DNA from: a virus
DNA length: 64,000 nucleotides
Strand: one strand, 5' to 3'
Virus record (IMG/VR): IMGVR_UViG_3300035703_000006
Coordinates: 183,113 to 247,112 of that record
Shown: piece after piece, positions 20,175 to 29,058 of the stretch
Position numbering within the stretch: position 1 is the stretch's first letter
Layout: every line of letters begins with the position of its first letter
Made by a program: the position numbers and the translations under genes
Notes under the pieces: generated by a model
What the model was told of the DNA's origin: nothing
What the model saw: only the letters and a program-made list of their open reading frames with translations
The model's database searches: none

Positions 20175-20527
20175 AAATGATGATTCCTGTTTCAGTAGGA
20201 GAATTGATTGATAAGATCACGATTCTCGAAATTAAAGTATTTCTCACTGATGATGAATATGTTCACAAAGAGTTGAATGAATTGAATAAAATTAAATCAA
20301 CTCTTACTCAATATACTTTAGATTATGAAGTTCAACTTAAAAAAGTAAATGAAGATCTTTGGAAAATTGAAGATAAACTCAGAAAACTCGAAAAAGAACA
20401 AAAATTTGATGACGAATTTATAGACCTTGCTCGGAGTGTATATATAAAAAATGATGAACGAGCAAGAATTAAAAAAGAAATTAATATTGTTTGCAATTCA
20501 GATTACCAAGAAATAAAAATTTATTGA
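20171..20527 (+). CDS. DUF6165-like protein
   Basis: 118 residues. The opening MKMMIPVSVGELIDKITILEI is the signature of DUF6165, a small family found with glycosyltransferases and TPR proteins in marine bacteria and phages. The rest is coiled-coil-like and lysine/glutamate rich. The biochemical role is unknown. Confidence 0.6.
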   Translation: MKMMIPVSVGELIDKITILEIKVFLTDDEYVHKELNELNKIKSTLTQYTLDYEVQLKKVNEDLWKIEDKLRKLEKEQKFDDEFIDLARSVYIKNDERARIKKEINIVCNSDYQEIKIY

Positions 20528-20532
20528 ATTTT

Positions 20533-21507
20533 ATGAGCAACTTTGTTAAACTTGCATTGGAAAGTGGAGGAACAATCAAACCTTTAATGTTTGATTCAAA
20601 AGATTTTACAGGACCTTCTTTAAATAATCCATCTGTTTTAATTGTAAATGATAAAATATTAGTAAATATTAGAAATGTTAACTATACATTGTATCACTCA
20701 GAACTGGATAGATTTGAACATATCTGGGGTCCATTGACATATGTTCACCCAGAAGATGATATGCATCTTAGGACTTGGAATTATATTGCTCAATTGGATG
20801 ATGACTTAAATATAGAACATTATTCAAAAATAGATACTTCTAAATTTCCAGACCAAGAACTTTGGGAATTTGTTGGACTAGAAGATGGTCGTTTAGTGGA
20901 TTGGGAAGACAAAATATACTTATGCGGTGTTAGAAGGGATACGACACCCAATGGTGTCGGAAGAATGGAAATGTGTGAACTTGAATTTGATGACCTGTCT
21001 GTAAGAGAAGTGTCTAGATATAGAATTCCTGGACCACCTCCTGATGATGAATATTGTATGAAAAATTGCACTCCAATAGAAGGAAAACCATTTCATTTAA
21101 TTAAGTGGACCAATCCAACTTGCATTATGAAATTTGATCCTAATGGAGGAGAAACAATAGTCCAAGAAACCACTTCATATGTTCCTGGTTATAATGATAT
21201 GAGGGGTGGTTCTCAAGTTATTAAATATAAAGATGGTTATTTAACTATAATTCATGAAACGGATTTATATGATTCCGTCCAAGGAAGAAAGAATGGAACA
21301 TATAGGCATAGGTTTGTATATTGGAATCATGATTTTACAGAACAAAAATTTTCTAGATTATTTTCTTTCTTAAATATGAAAATAGAATTTTGTTGTGGTT
21401 TAACAAAACATAAAAATGATTACCTAATCACATTTGGTGCATCAGATAATGCTGCATATATTTTAAAAATTTCTGAGTCTTTTCTGGAGGATTTTATCAA
21501 TGAATGA
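20533..21507 (+). CDS. GH130-like beta-propeller protein
   Basis: 324 residues from the ATG at 20533. It contains PSLNNPSVLIVND, a GLEDGRLVDW motif, MKNCTPIEGKPFHLIKW, RGGSQVIKYKDGY and HRFVYW, with a distal IEFCCGLTKH. These recurrent strand blocks resemble the five-bladed propeller of GH130 phosphorylases and relatives that sit with glycosyltransferases. Phosphorylase activity is not shown; glycan processing or binding is the most likely role. Confidence 0.55.
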   Translation: MSNFVKLALESGGTIKPLMFDSKDFTGPSLNNPSVLIVNDKILVNIRNVNYTLYHSELDRFEHIWGPLTYVHPEDDMHLRTWNYIAQLDDDLNIEHYSKIDTSKFPDQELWEFVGLEDGRLVDWEDKIYLCGVRRDTTPNGVGRMEMCELEFDDLSVREVSRYRIPGPPPDDEYCMKNCTPIEGKPFHLIKWTNPTCIMKFDPNGGETIVQETTSYVPGYNDMRGGSQVIKYKDGYLTIIHETDLYDSVQGRKNGTYRHRFVYWNHDFTEQKFSRLFSFLNMKIEFCCGLTKHKNDYLITFGASDNAAYILKISESFLEDFINE

Positions 21508-23464
21508 ACTAATTGAATTTTGTTTGGATACAGAAAATCCAGAAAAAAATTATAAACTAGCACAATGGTATGAAAAGCAAAATCATACTGCATCTGCTCA
21601 TGTTTATTACTTTAGAACGGCAGAAAGAACAGATACTAAAAATCTTGCATATACTTCACTTCTTCGTTCATCAATTTGTTATAAAAGTCAAGGAAAAAGA
21701 GACGCAACTGAAAAATTATTAATTCATGCTGCTTTATCTTATCTACAAGAAAGACCTGAAGCATATTACTTTCTTTCTTTATTTTATCAACGAAAGGAAG
21801 AATGGGACCAATGTTATTTGTATGCAGACTTTGGATTAAAATGTTATGAAAATCAAATAGATTCAATAGATTTACCAGAGTATCAAGGAAAATATGCACT
21901 CATTTATCAAAAAGCACTTGCCTCTTGGTGGTGGGGAAGAGGAGAAGAAAGTAAAAAACTTTTTCAGAGTCTTAAGGATGAATATTGGAATGTCATGAAC
22001 GATGATTATAAAAATCTTGTTGACGAAAAATTATTTACTTTCCATCAAGTTCCAAACTCTAGAGGAGAAAAAAATTATATTAAAAAAATTACAACACTTG
22101 ATAATTCAATTCTAGAAAAATATAATTTAAATTCAGAACATTTTGAAACTACTTTTGAATTTGATTGGGGAGTGAATTGTAGTAATATGAATGAAATTAT
22201 CAAAAAAGAAATATTTGAAGAAAATATTTACGAAAAATTTTTCTCAGTCAAAGAAAACGATATTGTAATGGACATTGGAGCAAATGTTGGAGCATTTTCT
22301 TATTCAATTTTAAACAAAAAACCAAAACATATTTACTGCATAGAACCTTCTGTTAATCTAATTAGTGCGATTAAAAACAATTTAAAGGGGCATAGTGCAA
22401 CTATCATAAATTGTGCAGTTTCAAATGAAAATAATAAATCTAAAAAACCTAATGAGAATGTGTATATTTACTCTCATGAAGGAGAATATGAGACAAAAAC
22501 TTTTAAAAGTATTCTTGAGGAGTATAATATTGACCACATAGATTTTTTAAAAATTGATTGCGAAGGTGGGGAATATGATGTATTTAATGAAGAAAACAAA
22601 GATTTTATTTTAAATAAAGTCAAGTATATTGTAGGAGAATGGCATTTTACTGGGATTGAAAATTTCTTAGAAAAATTTAAAAAATTTAGAGAACTTTATT
22701 TAAGTAATCACAATAATTATAGAGTTTTTGAAAGATGTGGAAAAGAAATAACTGACAAAATATTTGATGATGATTATCTGATTGGTTTTGAGCAATGGTA
22801 TCGTGAAAATGGGGATGGACAACTTACGATTTATATTAATAATGATATTGAAAATAATAAAAAACAATTTTTTTCAATTAATGAATATAAAAAATCAACT
22901 AGTTGGATTGTAGATAATTTTTATGATAATCCAGATGAGATTCGTAAGTTTGCTTTAGAGCAAGAATTTGGAGATGAAAGTGTAATTACTGGATTTGTTG
23001 GTAGAAGAACATTTAATCAATTTTTATTCCCAGGATTGAAAGAAGAATTTGAATCTGTAATGGGTAAAAAGATTACAAAATGGGAAGAACACGGAATGAA
23101 TGGAAGATTTCAAATCTGTTGGTCTGGGGAACGACTAGTTTATCATTGCGATGAACAAATGTGGGGAGGTATGATTTATCTAACTCCAAATGCACCATAT
23201 CAATGTGGAACTACATTATATGCTGACAAGAAAAATAGGGCAAGGACTTATTATGATCCAGGTTGGGATGAATATTGGGCAAATACTCCTGGAGATTGTC
23301 ATCTAGACAAAACACCATTTGAACCAGTAGACGTTCTTGGTAATGTATACAATCGTCTTGTAATTTTTGATGCAAGTTGTATTCATTCTGCCTCTGAATA
23401 CTTTGGGACTAATAAAGAAAATGCAAGATTATGGCAAATGTTCTTTTTTGATACAGAAAAATAA
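21500..23464 (+). CDS. Three-domain fusion: TPR, FkbM methyltransferase, 2OG-Fe(II)-like domain
   Basis: 654 residues. Residues 1-190 are TPR-like helices (KLAQWYEKQNHTASAHVYYF). About 250-400 is an FkbM methyltransferase (VMDIGANVGAFSYSI, HIYCIEPSVNLI, IDFLKIDCEGGEYDVF). From about 465 the chain matches DUF6445/2OG-Fe(II)-like proteins: WIVDNFYDNPDEIRKFAL, YHCDEQMWGGMIYLTP, NRLVIFDASCIHSASEYFG and ARLWQMFFFD, giving an H-x-D, a distal His and an Arg. It probably performs two modifications on one target. Confidence 0.7.
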   Translation: MNELIEFCLDTENPEKNYKLAQWYEKQNHTASAHVYYFRTAERTDTKNLAYTSLLRSSICYKSQGKRDATEKLLIHAALSYLQERPEAYYFLSLFYQRKEEWDQCYLYADFGLKCYENQIDSIDLPEYQGKYALIYQKALASWWWGRGEESKKLFQSLKDEYWNVMNDDYKNLVDEKLFTFHQVPNSRGEKNYIKKITTLDNSILEKYNLNSEHFETTFEFDWGVNCSNMNEIIKKEIFEENIYEKFFSVKENDIVMDIGANVGAFSYSILNKKPKHIYCIEPSVNLISAIKNNLKGHSATIINCAVSNENNKSKKPNENVYIYSHEGEYETKTFKSILEEYNIDHIDFLKIDCEGGEYDVFNEENKDFILNKVKYIVGEWHFTGIENFLEKFKKFRELYLSNHNNYRVFERCGKEITDKIFDDDYLIGFEQWYRENGDGQLTIYINNDIENNKKQFFSINEYKKSTSWIVDNFYDNPDEIRKFALEQEFGDESVITGFVGRRTFNQFLFPGLKEEFESVMGKKITKWEEHGMNGRFQICWSGERLVYHCDEQMWGGMIYLTPNAPYQCGTTLYADKKNRARTYYDPGWDEYWANTPGDCHLDKTPFEPVDVLGNVYNRLVIFDASCIHSASEYFGTNKENARLWQMFFFDTEK

Positions 23465-23470
23465 TTTAAT

Positions 23471-24634
23471 TTACTCTATCCAAGTTCTTATATACTCACT
23501 TTTATATAATTTTTGAATTGAAGATTTTACTTCTGGAAAAATTACTTCCCCAGAAGTAATTTCAAAATTAAATGATTGAGTATTTCCAGAATAAAATTCA
23601 CAAGAAAATTCTCCAACTAATATTTCTTTACTTTGTTTAATATAATCTGGTGAGTCATCAAAACTAAGATATATCTTATAAAATCCTTTACCATATTGAA
23701 TTTCTTCTATTTTTGGCATAACATATTGAACAAATTGATTTTTAATATCAACATTAATGTCACAAAAATTAAGTTTTTGACCATAATAAATTATTAATTG
23801 TTTAATCTCATTAATTGTTTTTTGAATCACATCATCATTTAAATACATTTGCCAATTTAGATGTTTTGTATTGTCATAATCTGGCTGCTTTCTAAAACCA
23901 TCTGGTGCAAACATTCTTAATCCATTATCTGACATTCTGGATGAAAAAAATGGTCCCATACCATAAGTATCAATCAAACCAAGTATATTTACTTTTTTTC
24001 TTTTAGACAAGATACTTAAAATTGATTGATCGTGTCTATGACCTTTATACTCATTTAATTGCTCAAAATCATCGTCATCATTCACTAAAGAATAATTGTC
24101 CTCTGTGACCAAATTTAACCATTCTTTTACAAAATTAATGGACTCTTGAGATTTTTTACAAATAAAAACTCCCCCTTCAATTTGACCAGAGTTTAAAAAA
24201 TTTTCATCATTTTCTAAACTAAATCTTTTGAGTACTTTCATTTTTTGAAAATACTTTTCTTTATAGTCTGGAGGATTTCCACAAGACCCTCCATCACAAA
24301 AAACAAGAATTGGAGTAGAATTCAGCATTTCTAGATACTCTTCAAATCTTTTATTTCTATGTTTTAAAATACAACCACCAGAATCAATATAAAAAATATT
24401 GTCTCCCTCATTAATTTTTTCTAATAAATCTAAAATAATATAAGGTTTCCAAATCCAATATCCATATCCTCTAGAATTAGTAACAAAGTCTTTATGTTTA
24501 ATAAAAAAATTTGAAAGAGTTTCTGGTGAATGGATAATAACTTTATCAAACCATCCAGTATCCTCTGCTTGTTTCTTTAAGATTTGTTTTTTATAATTAA
24601 AATAATCATCCCCGAAAGATATTAAATAATTCAT
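23471..24634 (-). CDS. Putative glycosyltransferase (only minus-strand gene)
   Basis: 387 residues. It starts MNYLISFGDDYFNYKKQIL and has the GYGYWIWKPYIILDLLE and GDNIFYIDSGGCIL segments typical of a GT8-like family common in glycan islands. DGGSCGNPPDY and HDQSILSIL follow. The C-terminal 100 residues look like a separate strand-rich domain. It converges on the oxygenase fusion gene with 6 bases between the stops. Its orientation marks it as a separately acquired cassette (inference). Confidence 0.6.
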   Translation of the reverse strand: MNYLISFGDDYFNYKKQILKKQAEDTGWFDKVIIHSPETLSNFFIKHKDFVTNSRGYGYWIWKPYIILDLLEKINEGDNIFYIDSGGCILKHRNKRFEEYLEMLNSTPILVFCDGGSCGNPPDYKEKYFQKMKVLKRFSLENDENFLNSGQIEGGVFICKKSQESINFVKEWLNLVTEDNYSLVNDDDDFEQLNEYKGHRHDQSILSILSKRKKVNILGLIDTYGMGPFFSSRMSDNGLRMFAPDGFRKQPDYDNTKHLNWQMYLNDDVIQKTINEIKQLIIYYGQKLNFCDINVDIKNQFVQYVMPKIEEIQYGKGFYKIYLSFDDSPDYIKQSKEILVGEFSCEFYSGNTQSFNFEITSGEVIFPEVKSSIQKLYKSEYIRTWIE

Positions 24635-24715
24635 ATTTAAATTTATTGTATATTATAATTTATCTTCAAACCCAACAGAGTGATTTTAGACGATTTTTGA
24701 TACCTTTGTCAATAC

Positions 24716-24744
24716 TTGACATTCAAGTGTCTCTGGTATATGAT
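24716..24744 (+). promoter_or_regulatory. Sigma-70 promoter TTGACA-17-TATGAT
   Basis: TTGACA at 24716-24721, a 17-base spacer and TATGAT at 24739-24744. The -35 box is part of the small palindrome ACTTGA-CAT-TCAAGT. No coding gene follows before the terminator at 24825, so its product is probably the small RNA listed next. Confidence 0.7.
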
Positions 24745-24749
24745 TAAAA

Positions 24750-24847
24750 AGTCTTCACAACTTTGTAGCTTTGAGATGTGAAGACTCGTCCTGTGGTGGG
24801 GACGGATTTTAAGGTGGAACAACGGGGGTCTTAGGACCCCTTTTTTT
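24750..24847 (+). ncRNA. Candidate small regulatory RNA
   Basis: A canonical promoter ends 6 bases upstream and a rho-independent terminator closes the segment. The predicted transcript of about 95 bases has a perfect 10-bp 5' stem (24750-24759 with 24777-24786, 17-base loop), a middle segment with a GTCC/GGAC pair, and the terminator stem. There is no plausible ORF or ribosome-binding site inside. It is not a tRNA and I do not recognise an RNA family. Confidence 0.55.
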
Positions 24848-24857
24848 CTGCTATGAT
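24813..24857 (+). promoter_or_regulatory. 38-type promoter upstream of the vWA gene (box GGTGGAAC, -10 TATGAT)
   Basis: The upstream box starts at 24813, and an extended -10 (TGCTATGAT) has its hexamer at 24852, 39 bases on. It lies across the terminator, so termination of the small RNA and initiation of the next unit share the same DNA. Confidence 0.5.
24825..24847 (+). terminator. Rho-independent terminator
   Basis: GGGGTC (24825-24830), loop TTAG, GACCCC (24835-24840), then seven T residues. Confidence 0.85.
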
Positions 24858-24883
24858 ACTAGAAGTTCAAAAGCAGACCCCTG

Positions 24884-27076
24884 ATGTCCGTTAATCTAGA
24901 AGTTAAAGGAATGCTGGCTAAATGCCTTGCGATGGAAAATATTATTATTGAGCACAAGAAAGTCCCGACTGCGATGTTTGATGTAGAACGTCGTGTGCTG
25001 ACTTTGCCGACTTGGGATAAAGCAAGTAATACTGTGTATGACCTTTTGGTTGCCCATGAGGTAGGCCATAGTCTCGCAACCCCTAATATTGACTGGACTA
25101 AAGAATATCCCGAAGTTCCTAAAGACTTTGTGAACGTTCTTGAAGATGTTCGTGTTGAACGTCTGATGAAGAAAAAGTATCCTGGACTCTCTCGGACTTT
25201 TTACAATGGTTATAATGAACTGAACAACGATGACTTCTTCTCAACGAAAGATGAGAACCTAGATGAACTGACTTTCATTGACCGAATCAATCTTTATTAC
25301 AAGATTGGTGCATTTCATAACATTTGCTTCAATGATGAAGAGAATGAGTTTCTGACTCGTGCTTCTCTGACTGAAACTTTTGATGAAGTGCTTCAACTTG
25401 CTCGGGAAATTGTTGAGTTTGTTCAATACAAACGTCAAAAAGTTGATTCTATGCCCACTATTGATGGTGGTGAAGAGATGTCTGGTCCTGGTGGTGAGGA
25501 AGTAGAAACTCCTCAGCAAAACTCTTCTTCTCAAGACGGAGAAAATCAGGATGGTCAAAACAAGACTCAACTGGAGCAAGATTCGCAGGGTCAGTCTCAA
25601 ACTGAAGGTGAATCTTTCGGTGATGAGATGAATAAGTCTATGGAAGCACCGAATGGTGGTGGTTTCGGTCAGGAAGCAAGTGATAAACATGGGGAAACCA
25701 GTAAAGATGAACTGACTTCTAAGACTTCTCGTTCTTTTGATGAAAAGTCTCAAGACCTGGTGGATAAGTATGCTCAGGAAACTCATTATGTGGAACTTCC
25801 TAAGATGAATCTTGAGACGATGATTATCCCAAATGAGTTTATTCATCGTAAAGCAACCGAGTTTTATACTACTCGTGGTTCTTATTACAAAGATTCTTTT
25901 GATTTTGCTTGTAAGGAATATAATACTTACAACAAATCTGCCGAAAAGGAAGTTTCTTATCTGGTAAAAGAGTTTGAGTGCAAGAAGTCTGCAGACCAAT
26001 ATGCTCGTTCTAGCACTGCTCGCACGGGTGTTTTGGATACTTCCAAACTCCACACCTATAAGTTCAACGAAGACCTGTTTAAGAAGGTTTCTGTGGTTCC
26101 TGATGGTAAGAACCATGGACTTATCTTTATTCTAGATTGGTCTGGTTCAATGGGTGATTTTCTTCTGGATGCTTACAAGCAACTGTTGAATCTGATTTGG
26201 TTCTGCCGTAAGGTGAATATTCCTTTCGAGGTGTATGCCTTCACTCTGGATGCTCATTCTTATATGGAACTGCAACCCAATCATCCTCCTGTGTATGATA
26301 AAGTTGCGGGTGTTCTTTCTCCAGAGAATTCTTTTCGTCTGATGAATTTCTTCACCAGCAAAGTGAATAACCGAGTTCTTGATGAACAACTCAAGAATAT
26401 TTGGTCTGTTTGTCATGCGTATCAGAAACGTTCTGGTGTTGTTCCTCCTCACCTGGACCTTTCGGGTTCTCCTATCGGTGAGAGTATGATGGCACTTCAT
26501 TCTCTGATTCCTGACTTCCAGGCAAAGAATAAACTTCAGAAGGTGAATGTTATCTTCTTGACAGATGGTGAGGGGTATCAGAATTCGGTGACGGTTGCTC
26601 GTAAGGGTCGTTATCCTGATTCTCCCGAATATATCGGAAACACAAAGTATAATCGCACTGCGATTCGTGACCGCAAGACTGGTCGTGTATATCCTGCTTT
26701 GGATTATGATAGCTTCCCTCGTTATGCTAAAATTCTTCTGCAAACTGTGAAAGATAGGTTCCCAAATGTGAATCTTATCAACTTCCGTATCACTCCTGGT
26801 CGTGATTTCCAGAATTGTTATCGTTGGTATGGAAGTGGGCAAGAAAACTACGAGAAAGTAAAGGCAGATTATCGTAAGAATGGTTGTGTTCAATTCGATG
26901 GAACTGGATTTGATCAATTTAATGTGATTGCTGCATCTTCTCTTGCACAGGATGAAGACTTTGTGATTCCCGAGAATGCAACGAAAGCACAAATTAAAAC
27001 TAGTTTTAGTAAGATGTTGGGCAAGAAAAAAACCAATAAGAAAATCCTAGGTTCTTTTATCAGTCTTGTTGCCTGA
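24884..27076 (+). CDS. CobT-like vWA protein with HEXXH metallopeptidase motif
   Basis: 730 residues. Near the N-terminus DLLVAHEVGHSLATP gives HEVGH at 58-62, followed by VLEDVRVERLM, a glutamate helix typical of zinc metallopeptidases. Residues about 190-290 are a low-complexity acidic Gln/Ser/Gly linker. The C-terminal half is a von Willebrand A domain: FILDWSGSMGDF (MIDAS DxSxS at about 418-422) and VIFLTDGEGYQ. With the AAA+ partner downstream it resembles the CobT/CobS or MoxR-vWA pairs; in T4-like cyanophages the partner is annotated CobS. Such pairs often act as chaperone machines. Metal chelation into corrin and peptidase activity are both unproven here. Confidence 0.8.
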   Translation: MSVNLEVKGMLAKCLAMENIIIEHKKVPTAMFDVERRVLTLPTWDKASNTVYDLLVAHEVGHSLATPNIDWTKEYPEVPKDFVNVLEDVRVERLMKKKYPGLSRTFYNGYNELNNDDFFSTKDENLDELTFIDRINLYYKIGAFHNICFNDEENEFLTRASLTETFDEVLQLAREIVEFVQYKRQKVDSMPTIDGGEEMSGPGGEEVETPQQNSSSQDGENQDGQNKTQLEQDSQGQSQTEGESFGDEMNKSMEAPNGGGFGQEASDKHGETSKDELTSKTSRSFDEKSQDLVDKYAQETHYVELPKMNLETMIIPNEFIHRKATEFYTTRGSYYKDSFDFACKEYNTYNKSAEKEVSYLVKEFECKKSADQYARSSTARTGVLDTSKLHTYKFNEDLFKKVSVVPDGKNHGLIFILDWSGSMGDFLLDAYKQLLNLIWFCRKVNIPFEVYAFTLDAHSYMELQPNHPPVYDKVAGVLSPENSFRLMNFFTSKVNNRVLDEQLKNIWSVCHAYQKRSGVVPPHLDLSGSPIGESMMALHSLIPDFQAKNKLQKVNVIFLTDGEGYQNSVTVARKGRYPDSPEYIGNTKYNRTAIRDRKTGRVYPALDYDSFPRYAKILLQTVKDRFPNVNLINFRITPGRDFQNCYRWYGSGQENYEKVKADYRKNGCVQFDGTGFDQFNVIAASSLAQDEDFVIPENATKAQIKTSFSKMLGKKKTNKKILGSFISLVA

Positions 27077-27085
27077 CCACTTGAA

Positions 27086-27119
27086 GGGGTGTCCACTTTG
27101 GACCCCCCTATACCTTTTT
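27086..27119 (+). terminator. Probable imperfect terminator
   Basis: An imperfect stem GGGGTGTCC / GGACCCCCC just after the vWA gene is followed about 10 bases on by a short T run. Its left arm is also the upstream box of the next promoter. Confidence 0.45.
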
Positions 27120-27131
27120 CCGTGGTAGAAT
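27088..27131 (+). promoter_or_regulatory. 38-type promoter of the CobS-like gene (box GGTGTCCAC, -10 TAGAAT)
   Basis: The box starts exactly 38 bases before TAGAAT at 27126-27131; the gene starts at 27154. Confidence 0.55.
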
Positions 27132-27153
27132 TACGGAGTAATCAACCAAACCG

Positions 27154-28290
27154 ATGCCTACAAAATCTAACATCATGACCGAACAAGCAATCAACATTTT
27201 GAAGGAAAAGTATGGCACCGAGTTTGGTGCTGATGCTGTCAAAGAAGTGGCAGATGAACTGAATACTTCTTATGCGACTCTCTCCAAGTATCTGAATCAA
27301 TACAAGGTGGGTCGTGGTAAATGGAATCTGGAGCAAACTGTGCAAGACCTTGAAGAAACTTACAACTCTCCTGCTGCAGAGGGTTCCGATACGGTTCCTG
27401 GTGTGGCAACTATGAATTCTGTCGTGCAAAATCTTATTCCCAACAAAGATGCTACCTTCGTCAGCTTTGGTAACTTTTCGGATATTAAGAAAGTTATTCA
27501 GTCTGGTCTATTCTATCCTGCTTTCATCACTGGTCTTTCTGGCAACGGAAAAACTTTCGTTGTGGAACAATCTTGTGCTCAACTTAGTCGGGAACTGATT
27601 CGTGTTAACATTACTGTTGAAACTGATGAGGATGACCTTATTGGTGGTTTTCGTCTCGTGAATGGGGAAACTGTGTGGCACAATGGTCCTGTCGTAGAAG
27701 CAATGGAACGTGGTGCAATCCTTCTGCTCGATGAGATTGACCTGGCATCTAACAAGATTATGTGTCTGCAGTCTGTTCTTGAAGGTAAAGGTGTATTCCT
27801 TAAGAAAATCGGTAAGCACGTTGTACCCAAAGCAGGTTTCAATGTGATTGCAACTGCCAACACCAAAGGTAAAGGTAGTGATGATGGCCGATTCATCGGC
27901 ACAAATGTGCTCAATGAGGCATTCTTGGAACGATTCCCTATCACTTTTGAGCAGGAGTATCCTACCATCAGTGTTGAGACTAAAATCTTGACTAAAGTAG
28001 CAGAATCTCTTAAAATTCCTATGATTGGTGAGCATACTGATTTTATCAAGCACCTTTGCACTTGGTCTGAGATCATTCGTAAGACCTTCAACGATGGTGG
28101 TATTGATGAAGTCATCAGCACTCGTCGTCTGGTTCATATCATTAAGGCATATTCTATCTTCGGTAAGAAGGACAAAGCACTTAAGGTTTGTCTGAATCGT
28201 TTTGATGATGAAACCAAATCAACTTTTGTTGAGTTGTATGACAAGATTGATGCTGAATTTAAGCAACCCGACACAGAGGAGGTGGGGTGA
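27154..28290 (+). CDS. cobS: CobS/MoxR-like AAA+ ATPase
   Basis: 378 residues. The N-terminal about 60 residues look like a small helical domain (VKEVADELNTSYATLSKYL). The AAA+ core follows: Walker A GLSGNGKT at about 127-134, a DDLIGGFRLVNGET pore-side segment, Walker B ILLLDEIDL at about 189, and sensor-1 VIATANTKGKG. It matches the CobS-like protein carried by most T4-like cyanophages. It is paired with the vWA/HEXXH gene upstream, the arrangement of CobS-CobT and MoxR-vWA systems. The name reflects homology; cobaltochelatase activity in phage is unproven. Confidence 0.85.
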   Translation: MPTKSNIMTEQAINILKEKYGTEFGADAVKEVADELNTSYATLSKYLNQYKVGRGKWNLEQTVQDLEETYNSPAAEGSDTVPGVATMNSVVQNLIPNKDATFVSFGNFSDIKKVIQSGLFYPAFITGLSGNGKTFVVEQSCAQLSRELIRVNITVETDEDDLIGGFRLVNGETVWHNGPVVEAMERGAILLLDEIDLASNKIMCLQSVLEGKGVFLKKIGKHVVPKAGFNVIATANTKGKGSDDGRFIGTNVLNEAFLERFPITFEQEYPTISVETKILTKVAESLKIPMIGEHTDFIKHLCTWSEIIRKTFNDGGIDEVISTRRLVHIIKAYSIFGKKDKALKVCLNRFDDETKSTFVELYDKIDAEFKQPDTEEVG

Positions 28291-28339
28291 TCCCCCCTTC
28301 CTGACTATATAAAACGAACCTTCCTACGCACTTCTACCT

Positions 28340-28468
28340 ATGACTTCACTTTTTCTAGAGAAAGACTCCGATAGAATTTACGAAGAATTTCAAGATACAA
28401 ATGAAGATAATCAAGAAGAAGAATATAGAGAAGATAGAATGGATCAAATGATTTCTAAGTATGGTTGA
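28340..28468 (+). CDS. Small acidic protein
   Basis: 42 residues (MTSLFLEKDSDRIYEE...), highly acidic, with clustered Glu/Asp. First gene of the tightly packed run after the CobS-like gene. Function unknown. Confidence 0.5.
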   Translation: MTSLFLEKDSDRIYEEFQDTNEDNQEEEYREDRMDQMISKYG

Positions 28469-28479
28469 TTGGAGGTCTT

Positions 28480-28620
28480 ATGATTCAAACCATAGAAGAA
28501 ACAATTAAAAAAGAACACGTAGAAGACCTGAAAGAATTTGCTACTTATCTTGGAGTAGATTTTGAGGACTATCTAGAATTTTTACATCCTGACGTTGATT
28601 TTGATGACTACTCCCGATAA
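28480..28620 (+). CDS. Small acidic protein
   Basis: 46 residues, with a clear GGAGG ribosome-binding site 6 bases before the ATG. Acidic and aromatic C-terminus (DFEDYLEFLHPDVDFDDY). It overlaps the next gene by 17 bases. Function unknown. Confidence 0.6.
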   Translation: MIQTIEETIKKEHVEDLKEFATYLGVDFEDYLEFLHPDVDFDDYSR

Positions 28621-28792
28621 AACAGAAGAGAATGGAATTGATGGATACATTAGTCCAAATAGAATGTGGGCTGCAGTTCCTTGGGGTAAGGGGAAATATA
28701 TTTCCATTTACAACGGGGAACAAATTTGTGTTCATCATAGTTTAGAAACTGCTAAAAAGTTTATTCAAAAGGAAACCAGAAAAAGAAAATGA
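28604..28792 (+). CDS. Small hypothetical protein
   Basis: 62 residues from the ATG at 28604. Contains WAAVPWGKGKYISIYNG and ends in a basic tail (KETRKRK). Both neighbours overlap it, as expected of genuine phage early genes. Function unknown. Confidence 0.6.
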   Translation: MTTPDKTEENGIDGYISPNRMWAAVPWGKGKYISIYNGEQICVHHSLETAKKFIQKETRKRK

Positions 28793-29034
28793 TTCTATCA
28801 ATTGATGAATTGAGACAAGAAAATGATTTGGTTTTTGTGAGAGCAGTTGTAGAAGATGTCATTCAAACTCGTTCCCAAACATATTATGAACCAGCAGAGT
28901 ATGGTCCAGCATTATGTGAATCTTCTTTTTGTCTTGATGAGGATGAACAACTTCCAGAAAATGAAGAACATCTATTAAATTACTTAAATAGTTTAGGTCT
29001 TGATTGGGAAGTTCTTCCTAACGATTGGGATTAA
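28789..29034 (+). CDS. Small acidic hypothetical protein
   Basis: 81 residues, ATGA overlap with the upstream gene. The second half is strongly acidic (CLDEDEQLPENEEHLL), which can indicate a DNA-mimic or a binding partner of basic proteins (speculative). Function unknown. Confidence 0.6.
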   Translation: MILSIDELRQENDLVFVRAVVEDVIQTRSQTYYEPAEYGPALCESSFCLDEDEQLPENEEHLLNYLNSLGLDWEVLPNDWD

Positions 29035-29058
29035 AATAAAATCTACCTCATTACATAA

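Noticed and set aside
25259-28137. Several 180-285 codon minus-strand frames opposite the vWA and CobS-like genes
   Set aside because: They overlap genes with clear motifs and have no matching ribosome sites or junctions.
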